Part shown: positions 15,709 to 22,559 of the stretch, one piece after another
Position numbering within the stretch: position 1 is the stretch's first letter
How the letters are laid out: the number at the start of each line of letters is the position of its first letter
Assembly (NCBI GenBank): GCA_014730055.1
Contig: WJIV01000203.1
Coordinates: 1 to 23,192 of the forward strand
Direction of reading: 5' to 3'
DNA from: Candidatus Bathyarchaeota archaeon
GTDB lineage: Archaea; Thermoproteota; Bathyarchaeia; TCS64
Length of the DNA stretch: 23,192 nt
The notes under the pieces: generated by a model
What the model was told of the DNA's origin: nothing
The model's input: the letters and a program-made list of their open reading frames with translations, nothing else
Databases searched by the model: none
Made by a program: the position numbers and the translations under genes

Positions 15709-17277
15709 ATGAAGGTACTAGCAATTACAGGAAGGATCGCAGAGTTAGAAGTAAAAAAGATGGTATCAAACCTAGATCTTGATGTTGATGTCTTTGTTAT
15801 GCCCGTTACTGTAGCGGCTTTTCTCACACCTGAAATTATTGCTGAAAACCTAAGAGAGGTTAGGCTTCCAGATTACGATATGATACTTATACCGGGCACA
15901 GTTAAAGGTGATTTATCTGAAATCGAGGATGTAATTGGGATTCCATGTTTTAAGGGACCAGTCCATGCTTCAGATATCCCTCTAGCACTCGAACCTGATA
16001 TAAATCTAAGTAAAGTGCATGCTGCCAATGTTTTATTAAAAGAACAGCTGAGAGATAAGGCACTCTCTGAGTTAGAATATGTTGAAGAAAACTGGGACGT
16101 TATTCTCGCTGAATTTGGGGGGGTTCTCATTGGCCAGGGAGAAGCTAAGGTCCCTGTTGGTGATGGTTTCCCAATGAGAGTCTTGGCTGAGATAGTCAAT
16201 GCTCCTTTGCTGGATATGGATTCAATCGAACGGAAAGTCATATATTATGAGAATCAAGGTGCCCACATTATAGATGTAGGAATGCTCGCAGGTGATCCAA
16301 GACCCTCATCTATCGCCGCTATCTTCGAGACAATTAGAGGCGTTACAAATCTTCCTATAAGTATCGATTCCTTAGACTCTGGAGAGATCAAATCTGCAAT
16401 TGACTCTGATGTAGATCTTATCCTTAGCTTGGATTCAGGTAACATCCATGATGTAGCACCAGTAGTAGATGACATCCCTTCAGTTATCCTACCAACTAAT
16501 ATGAGTGAGGGTAATCTCCCAGGTAATCCAATTGATAGGGTTAGGCATATGGAGAAGAACGTCAATCTCGCGAAAGAATATGGTATGGAAAATATTATTG
16601 CTGATCTCGTTGTTGAGCCCCTAATAAACCCCGGATTGATGAACGCCCTTAAATCTTATAGCGTTTTCAAAGCTCAAAATCCTGGGGTCCCAATTTTATT
16701 TGGAATAGGTAATGTTACTGAGCTCATAGATGCTGATAGTGTGGGCGTGAACGCCGCAATATCTGCAATTGCCTGTGAAACAGGTGCGAACATGCTTCAT
16801 ATTCCTGAATACAGCGATAAAACATATGGTAGTGTTAAAGAGGCCGTTATCGCTTCCAAGATGATGTGGCTAGCTAAGAAAAAGGGAACTCTTCCTAAAG
16901 ATCTAGGGGTTGATCTATTAATTCTAAAAGAAAAGAGAAGAATAGAAGAGGTTTATAATTCTTCAATTGAGAGTAACTACGATATTATCAGGGGATATCC
17001 TGAGGATGGTTTCAACATGGACCCAGAGGGTTGGTTTAAGATTCTTTTAGATAGGGAGACCAATAATATAGTTGCACTTCATTATCCCTTAGGAGAGGAA
17101 GAACCAGATATATTAATCAAAGGTTCTAATTCAAAGGAGATTTACCAGACTATAATCCGAGAGAACCTAATCAGCAAATTTGACCATGCTGCTTATCTAG
17201 GTAAAGAGCTTGAGAAGGCCTTCATCGCATTGAAAATTGGAAGAAGCTACGTTCAGGATGATCCTCTATTCAACTGA
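15709..17277 (+). CDS. Dihydropteroate-synthase-like protein (archaeal, DUF6513 plus pterin-binding barrel)
   Basis: A 522-residue protein of the archaeal dihydropteroate-synthase-related family (the Methanocaldococcus MJ0107 type). The N-terminal ~150 residues (MKVLAITGRIAELEVKKMV..., YDMILIPGTVKGDLSEIEDV) form the archaeal extension. About 175-400 is a pterin-binding TIM barrel: HIIDVGMLAGDPRPSS, LPISIDSLDSGEIKSAID, LILSLDSGNIHD, ADLVVEPLINPG. The barrel suggests binding a pterin or methyl-pterin. It starts 2 nt after mptG with a GAGGA SD, so it is in the H4MPT biosynthesis operon. Whether it joins the pterin to the arylamine or does something else is not established. Confidence 0.87.
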   Translation: MKVLAITGRIAELEVKKMVSNLDLDVDVFVMPVTVAAFLTPEIIAENLREVRLPDYDMILIPGTVKGDLSEIEDVIGIPCFKGPVHASDIPLALEPDINLSKVHAANVLLKEQLRDKALSELEYVEENWDVILAEFGGVLIGQGEAKVPVGDGFPMRVLAEIVNAPLLDMDSIERKVIYYENQGAHIIDVGMLAGDPRPSSIAAIFETIRGVTNLPISIDSLDSGEIKSAIDSDVDLILSLDSGNIHDVAPVVDDIPSVILPTNMSEGNLPGNPIDRVRHMEKNVNLAKEYGMENIIADLVVEPLINPGLMNALKSYSVFKAQNPGVPILFGIGNVTELIDADSVGVNAAISAIACETGANMLHIPEYSDKTYGSVKEAVIASKMMWLAKKKGTLPKDLGVDLLILKEKRRIEEVYNSSIESNYDIIRGYPEDGFNMDPEGWFKILLDRETNNIVALHYPLGEEEPDILIKGSNSKEIYQTIIRENLISKFDHAAYLGKELEKAFIALKIGRSYVQDDPLFN

Positions 17278-18109
17278 ATATTCTGATTAATGTGATTGGT
17301 TGATGTGATACAGATTCGAGCATTTCGTAGGTAATCTCGGTAAGACTTGTTTCCATTTTTTCTGCCATGCTCCATACAGTTCTCCCAGCCCCGCCCCCTG
17401 ATAATTTATGGAATAGGTGAGCTAACCAAAGTAATCGATCCGGGTTTGCATTCTCTCCGACTATGACTATAGGTGTCTGCCTTTCTCTTAAATGAAATAC
17501 TCTCCCTATTATGAAAGTTAACACACCACCGAAATGTATTAGCCCGGGCACCGGTACTTTTCTCGGGGCGAGGTGAAGGTTACGCCAGCTATAAGTCGTA
17601 TCTCCATCACCTATCATTACAGATACTCTCTTGTTACAAGCCCTGAATATCTCGTCCTTGATTTTTTCTGCTATGTACTTAGGATCTTTTAGTGGTAAAC
17701 TGACATAAGAGTAGGGTAGGTTGCTTGCATCAATACCCCCTTCAGAATAATGTCTTAGGCTCTGCATAAACCCCGCGTGTCTTAAGGCTACCTGTTTGTG
17801 GCATGCCCCCTCTTTATCCGGATAGTTTTTCAAGTTATCTATGGTCTGTGCTTTCAATCCACAAATTTTTCCAAGTATTTTTACCCATATCTTCTTAGTC
17901 CATATTTTAGTAAGAAATACAGCCACTTTTCCCGGTTTTATTTTATCCTCGTCTACCAAATTTCCAGCAGCAGTGGATATTGCTTTCTCTGAGACTGCAA
18001 TTATATCTCCATCCTCAACATGTTTTCTTACTGCGTTTGTTACCTGTGTAAGGTAGTCTGTACCAGGTCTCCAATATCTTGTTCTGAATGTGATAGTCTT
18101 GATTCTCAT
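17270..18109 (-). CDS. CofE-like (F420-0:glutamyl ligase family) protein
   Basis: About 279 residues, distantly like CofE. Shared blocks: VEDGDIIAVSEKAISTAAGNLV (family: GDVLVVTSKIVSKAEG), GGIDASNLPYSYVSLPLKDP (family: GIDESNVPEG..LPKDP), then VMIGDGDTTYSWRNLHLAP where CofE has a GDTFGRPWR-type motif. The metal/nucleotide motif is thus altered and extended. A substrate other than F420-0 is likely. The ATG at 18109 is preferred to a TTG at 18136. It is the last gene of the RACo-CooC-CooC group, with an 8 nt gap to CooC 1, and overlaps the convergent DHPS-like gene by 8 bp. Confidence 0.7.
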   Translation of the reverse strand: MRIKTITFRTRYWRPGTDYLTQVTNAVRKHVEDGDIIAVSEKAISTAAGNLVDEDKIKPGKVAVFLTKIWTKKIWVKILGKICGLKAQTIDNLKNYPDKEGACHKQVALRHAGFMQSLRHYSEGGIDASNLPYSYVSLPLKDPKYIAEKIKDEIFRACNKRVSVMIGDGDTTYSWRNLHLAPRKVPVPGLIHFGGVLTFIIGRVFHLRERQTPIVIVGENANPDRLLWLAHLFHKLSGGGAGRTVWSMAEKMETSLTEITYEMLESVSHQPITLIRIFS

Positions 18110-18116
18110 CTGAGAT

Positions 18117-18914
18117 CTACGGATTAAATCTCTCAATCAGAGTATCCATTAAGTTTCTCACTGATCTTATCGCAGGGGTATCTGGATCATAATCAACTGC
18201 AGGAATTCCTAACATATCTGCTTCTCCCACTTTCTCGTCGTAGGGTATCATTGCGACTATTGGTATCCCAAATTTTTTCATGTGTTCTCTGATAAACTTC
18301 TCCTCTCTCTCATTCGATATTTTATTGCCGATAGCCATGATCTCCTTTATCTCGATTTCTTCAGCAAGTCTCAGTATTCGTCTTATGGTGTCCATGGACT
18401 TCATCCTTGGCTCAACAACGACTAGCATGGCATCCATTCTTCTAGCTGTTCCTCGTCCTAGATGCTCCAGTCCCGCTACCATGTCCATAATTAGGATTTC
18501 TCCCCTCTGGATTAGCATATGTTGAATAAGGACCCTTAGCAGCGCGTTTGCACCACACATACAACCAGTTCCCCCGCCTTTCACAGTTCCCATAACCAGA
18601 AGTTTCACCCCTTCTGGTGCATCTACTCCAAATCTATCAACAATATCACTCACGGTAGGTGTCATATTGAAAACAGGGGAGTATGCTTCCTCAGCTGATA
18701 CCCCGGTTTTCTCTCTGATTAGTTCATTGTTTTCGGTCAGTGGTCTTATCCTATCTGCTTTCTCCCTGTCTATTCCAAGAGCATAAGCGAGGTTAAAGTT
18801 CGGATCAGCATCCACTGCAAGGACGCTGTATCCTTCCTTTGCTAGTAGTCTAGATAGAGTAGCTGATGTGAATGTCTTGCCTACCCCTCCCTTTCCGGCT
18901 ATTGCTAGTTTCAT
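18117..18914 (-). CDS. cooC: CooC-type nickel-insertion ATPase, copy 1
   Basis: A 265-residue P-loop ATPase of the CooC/AcsF family, which inserts or matures nickel in CODH or the ACS A-cluster. Residues 7-14 read GKGGVGKT, the deviant Walker A with its signature lysine K8; D35/D37 follow (AVDADPNFNLAYALG). The metal-binding CxC pair C118/C120 sits in GGTGCMCGANALLR, as in characterised CooC, where it binds Ni or Zn at the dimer interface. An AGGTG SD lies 5 nt before the ATG. It sits 8 nt after the second CooC gene and belongs to an operon with RACo. Confidence 0.9.
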   Translation of the reverse strand: MKLAIAGKGGVGKTFTSATLSRLLAKEGYSVLAVDADPNFNLAYALGIDREKADRIRPLTENNELIREKTGVSAEEAYSPVFNMTPTVSDIVDRFGVDAPEGVKLLVMGTVKGGGTGCMCGANALLRVLIQHMLIQRGEILIMDMVAGLEHLGRGTARRMDAMLVVVEPRMKSMDTIRRILRLAEEIEIKEIMAIGNKISNEREEKFIREHMKKFGIPIVAMIPYDEKVGEADMLGIPAVDYDPDTPAIRSVRNLMDTLIERFNP

Positions 18915-18922
18915 TACAGCAC

Positions 18923-19699
18923 CTACAGGTATCCTGCCTTCTCTACAATTGTAACTACTGATTTGTATGTTGGGTTTGACTCTGGGAGTTCCAGTAATGG
19001 TTTTCCCTCTAGATTATAATTCATCACTGTTTCATTATCAAGGATTCTCCCAAGGAACTTGTATGGCTGTTTTTCGGCTTCCTCTACAAGGGCCTTGGGG
19101 AATCTGTATCCTCCAATGAGGTAGTAGTTCTCGAACTCGATGTCAACTTCCTTCATGAGTTTATGTGTCCTTGCTGCATTATCGAAGCTCTTCTTTGAGG
19201 GATCTAGTATGTTGAAGACATCCTTCACTTTCTTGGTTATCCTGCGATTTAGGTGCTCTACCCCAGCAGGGCTATCGACTATCAGGTATGCATAGTTCTC
19301 GCTCCACCTTTCCATTATCTGACTTAAGGCCCTATCAGGTAAACAGTAGCATCCTTCTATCCACTTCACACCTACCTTTAGGAAGTCGAAGTAGCTTCTT
19401 CCCTCCCATAGAGTCTCTTGGAAGAGAAATGGCTCGATCTTGTCAGTTGGTGACATGCCCACCATCTGAGCCATTTTTCTTTCCTCTAGTATCTCACCAA
19501 GAACTTCTGCTATGGATTTCTTTCCTTCTTCTCTTAGGTCAACTCCCATCATATCCGCTAAGCTCTCATCAGGGTCAGAATCAACTAGAAGCAGTGGTGT
19601 TACTCCACTCTCACCGAGAACTCTCGAAAATAAAGAGGTGAATGTGCTCTTCCCTGTCCCTCCTCTACCTGTAACTACTATAGTCTCTCCCATTTCCAT
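18923..19699 (-). CDS. CooC-like ATPase, copy 2, with altered signature lysine
   Basis: A 258-residue relative of CooC. The P-loop reads VVTGRGGTGKST (8-19), so the signature lysine of the deviant Walker A is replaced by arginine (R12), while K17 is kept. D40/D42 follow (LVDSDPDESLADMMG). The CxC pair is present as C117/C119 in EGCYCLPDRAL, though the flanking sequence differs from copy 1. The DSPAGVEHLNRR switch block (about 142-153) is clear. It follows RACo after a 56-bp gap containing TATA-like GATATA, so it could have its own promoter. Probably a maturation ATPase for a second metal site or partner. Two starts, 19699 and 19693, are possible. Confidence 0.82.
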   Translation of the reverse strand: MEMGETIVVTGRGGTGKSTFTSLFSRVLGESGVTPLLLVDSDPDESLADMMGVDLREEGKKSIAEVLGEILEERKMAQMVGMSPTDKIEPFLFQETLWEGRSYFDFLKVGVKWIEGCYCLPDRALSQIMERWSENYAYLIVDSPAGVEHLNRRITKKVKDVFNILDPSKKSFDNAARTHKLMKEVDIEFENYYLIGGYRFPKALVEEAEKQPYKFLGRILDNETVMNYNLEGKPLLELPESNPTYKSVVTIVEKAGYL

Positions 19700-19755
19700 C
19701 CATTACCTTCGTCATCTAGTATATCTAATCAATATCTTGTTTGAGAGGTTTAAAA

Positions 19756-21603
19756 TTAACCTTGGCTAAGGGTTGGGAAGTACTCTTTGTCACCTGGGAG
19801 GTATAATGCCTTGCTGTACTCATCAATAAACTCGATGTCCACCAATAAGTCTATGTAAACCATCCTATTAGCTATCTTTAATGCCTCTCTTCTCTTCTCA
19901 GTTGACATAAGGGTAGCATACGCTCCCGATAGGGAGCCATTTCCTATAGGTGTAATCTCACCATGGGGGAATTCTGGGAATATTCCCAAGCGCTTTGCGT
20001 TCTCTAGGTCGGTGAAGGTACCGAAGGCACCAGCCAAGAAAATATTTTCTACATCATTTATTCCGATCTTCAGCTTCTTCATGAGTACAGTAATGGCTCC
20101 ACATGCGGCCGCCTTAGAGTCTATAACATAATCAAGATCATGCTGTGTGAGAACAATGTCCTTGCCAATAGAGGTTTCTTCCTCAGGGATTACAACGTAT
20201 TCTAGTCCCCATTTTCCCTCACGAATGTTAGGTTTGCCTTGGACAAGCTTTCCAGCGAAATCAAGTAACCCTACCCTAAATAGCTCGGCAACTAGGTCGA
20301 TCAGACCGGATCCACATATTCCTTTTGCTTTCGCGTCACCAATTATTGAGACCTCTGCATTTTTTGTCTCATCATCAATTTTTATGTGATCAATTCCTCC
20401 AATTGAGGCCCTGATTCCATGTCTGACCCCTTCCCCCTCAAAAGCTGGTCCAGAGGCACATGAGGCTGAGAACAGCCATTCCTCATTGCCAAATATAACC
20501 TCGCCATTTGTACCTAGGTCGACCATTAAACTCATCTCCTTTCTATTATGCATATCTCCTGCAAGTACATCGCCTATAGCGTCTCCTCCAAGGAACCTGC
20601 TGACGTTTGGAAGGCAATAGATGTAGGTTTCAGGGTTAATCCCCATATTGACGTCTTTAGCCTTAACGATGATAGGATCACGGGGGACATCAATATTAGC
20701 TAACTCAAGATAGGTCGACTCAAGACCTGCAAATAAGTGGTTCATTACGGTGTTTCCACCAACCGATACGTCAATTATTTGATTTGAGCGGATACCAGTC
20801 TTTTCCTGGATCCCCTCTATAATCTCGTTTATCGTCTCAACAACAGCACCCTGAAGTTTCTTGAGTCCGCTCTCCTTTCTCGTATAAGCTATCCGTGTGA
20901 CAAGATCTTCACCATAAGTAATCTGCTTATTCATCGCTGAGCCATTCTCCAAAATATCACCATTCCTCAGGTCAACGAGAATTGCGACCACAGTTGTTGT
21001 GCCTATATCTATAGCCAGTCCGTACGCCTCATCTCTCTTATCCCCTCTCTCAACTAGTATTATCTCTGGAAAGCCCTTCGTACGACTAACGGTGGCTGTA
21101 TAGATTTCCCCCTCCAACATTTCATTTATCTCCCTATTGATTTCCTCTGAAATCCTAGGGCTTGGCCCATTGTACCCTTGAAGTTTAATCCCCCTGCTCT
21201 GAAGTAGGAGGCTTGTGCTCGACTTACGTATGGGCTCTATCAGAAACTTAGCAACAGCTGATTTTAACTCGGGTAGTTCCATTTTGCTACTGAGAAGAAT
21301 CTTGGGGTTCTCAATTCTGCTCTCAGCTGGTATCGTGAACTCACAGTCATCAATAAGCTCTACCATACATGCAAGATAATATCCTTGCTCTAGTTCCTCC
21401 GAGGATAGAAATTTATCAGGAGTAGTGGATTTTTTCCTAACACTACCTCTATCGAGGATTACTTTGCATTTTCCGCACTGCCCTTTTCCACCGCACAGTG
21501 CCTCTATCCTTATGTCCTCTTCTCGCATACGCTCAAGTAAATTGTCGCCCTTCTTGGCAGTGATCTCCCTGTTTATTGGGTTGAACAGTATTTTTATTGA
21601 CAA
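19756..21603 (-). CDS. RACo-type reductive activator of corrinoid protein (2Fe-2S plus ASKHA ATPase)
   Basis: ATP-dependent reductant of the inactive Co(II) corrinoid protein to Co(I). Residues 1-90 are a plant-type ferredoxin with C37, C43, C46 and C79 (CGGKGQCGKCKV...LAC), a [2Fe-2S] site. The ASKHA ATPase (DUF4445) starts with YGLAIDIGTTTVVAILVDL and includes VGGNTVMNHLFAGL and LMVDLGTNGEVIFG. The 615-residue length and [2Fe-2S] type match RACo/AcsV rather than RamA, which carries two [4Fe-4S] clusters. The likely partner is the CdhDE corrinoid protein encoded at the left end. The start is a TTG with an in-frame stop shortly upstream and no SD. Confidence 0.9.
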   Translation of the reverse strand: MSIKILFNPINREITAKKGDNLLERMREEDIRIEALCGGKGQCGKCKVILDRGSVRKKSTTPDKFLSSEELEQGYYLACMVELIDDCEFTIPAESRIENPKILLSSKMELPELKSAVAKFLIEPIRKSSTSLLLQSRGIKLQGYNGPSPRISEEINREINEMLEGEIYTATVSRTKGFPEIILVERGDKRDEAYGLAIDIGTTTVVAILVDLRNGDILENGSAMNKQITYGEDLVTRIAYTRKESGLKKLQGAVVETINEIIEGIQEKTGIRSNQIIDVSVGGNTVMNHLFAGLESTYLELANIDVPRDPIIVKAKDVNMGINPETYIYCLPNVSRFLGGDAIGDVLAGDMHNRKEMSLMVDLGTNGEVIFGNEEWLFSASCASGPAFEGEGVRHGIRASIGGIDHIKIDDETKNAEVSIIGDAKAKGICGSGLIDLVAELFRVGLLDFAGKLVQGKPNIREGKWGLEYVVIPEEETSIGKDIVLTQHDLDYVIDSKAAACGAITVLMKKLKIGINDVENIFLAGAFGTFTDLENAKRLGIFPEFPHGEITPIGNGSLSGAYATLMSTEKRREALKIANRMVYIDLLVDIEFIDEYSKALYLPGDKEYFPTLSQG

Positions 21604-21625
21604 CTTATCGGTGACAATTTGTCAA
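21597..21625. promoter_or_regulatory. Palindromic element at the RACo start codon
   Basis: TGACAA-T-TTGTCA (21612-21624) is a near-perfect palindrome, and a further TTGACAA at 21597-21603 includes the RACo start codon, giving an inverted pair TTGACAA/TTGTCAA separated by 15 bp. A TATA-like box for RACo (TGTTTTATGA on minus, about 21630-21640) lies just upstream, so the palindrome falls at the likely transcription start. A repressor operator is probable; an RNA stem hiding the TTG start is an alternative. Confidence 0.5.
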
Positions 21626-21707
21626 TGGGCTCATAAAACATTAGCGAAAAATTCCAATTAAGGTTGTAAAATGTTATCCGTCCGTGGGTCAAATAATTGT
21701 GATTATC

Positions 21708-22559
21708 ATGGAAAAGTTGATTATAACTGCTGCAGTTACGGGCGGTGAGTATGTCTCTAGGTCCGACACACCTCATGTGCCCAGTACTGTAGATGAGATT
21801 GTGGATGAGATAGTTGCCTGTGTTAAGGAGGGAGCGAGCATTGTCCATCTTCATGCAAAGGATCCTGTAACTGGTCAACCTTTGACCGGTGATCCTAACC
21901 CAGTTCTGAGGAAGTATATTGAGGCTATTCGTGACGAGATTGATGTGGTGATCAATGTTACCACTGGGGGAGGTCGCGTTGGGAATCCACCTGAGGTCTG
22001 GGATAAGCTTGTGAAAGAGCGCTGTAAGATTGGGGCTGAGATGATGAGTCTTAATATGGGCACCATGAACCGATGGGCAGAGCACCCTACCGGTGAGATT
22101 TTTCTTAATACTGTCAAGATGATAGAGAGCTGGAGTGGTTATATGGTGGAGAATGGTATCAAGCCAGAGCATGAGATATATGATACCGGCATGATCAATG
22201 TCTGCAAAATGCTATCTGCTAAAGGTATAGTGCCTGAACCCTTGCATGTTCAATTCGTAATGGTTGGAGGGACGGGCTTTCTACCCAACCCAAGAATGTT
22301 ACAGTACTGTGTTGATCAGATCCCAGATAATTGGAGTTGGAGTGTATGCGCTTTAGGTCGTAATGAGATCCCAATGGCAGCTGTAGGTATGGTAATGGGT
22401 GGGCATGTCAGGGTAGGCTTCGAGGATAACATTTACCTGAGAAGAGGTGAGTTAGCAGAGAGTAATTCGCAGTTAGTCAGGAAAGTAGCGAATATAGCAC
22501 GCGAAATCGAGAGACCTATTGCATCTCCTGATGAGGCTAGAACGATTCTCGGACTCTAA
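21708..22559 (+). CDS. Beta-keto acid cleavage enzyme (BKACE, DUF849)
   Basis: A Zn-dependent TIM-barrel enzyme that cleaves a beta-keto acid with acetyl-CoA to give acetoacetate and a CoA ester; the best known member is the 3-keto-5-aminohexanoate cleavage enzyme Kce of lysine fermentation. Zn ligands are visible: E14 (TGGEYV), H47 and H49 (IVHLHAKDP), and the late E in GGHVRVGFEDNIYL. The STGG-like TTGGGR and MSLNMGT segments fit the family. The start at ATG 21708 (MEKLIITAAVTGG) matches homologues; a GTG at 21684 is less likely. Other lysine-fermentation genes are absent, so the real substrate is open. Divergent from RACo; overlaps the convergent GTPase by 4 bp. Confidence 0.88.
   Translation: MEKLIITAAVTGGEYVSRSDTPHVPSTVDEIVDEIVACVKEGASIVHLHAKDPVTGQPLTGDPNPVLRKYIEAIRDEIDVVINVTTGGGRVGNPPEVWDKLVKERCKIGAEMMSLNMGTMNRWAEHPTGEIFLNTVKMIESWSGYMVENGIKPEHEIYDTGMINVCKMLSAKGIVPEPLHVQFVMVGGTGFLPNPRMLQYCVDQIPDNWSWSVCALGRNEIPMAAVGMVMGGHVRVGFEDNIYLRRGELAESNSQLVRKVANIAREIERPIASPDEARTILGL

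Noticed and set aside
21594..22172. A 192-codon open frame on the minus strand, opposite the BKACE gene
   Set aside because: It is antisense to a gene with clear family motifs, shows no family resemblance and has a histidine/asparagine-rich composition typical of a shadow frame.
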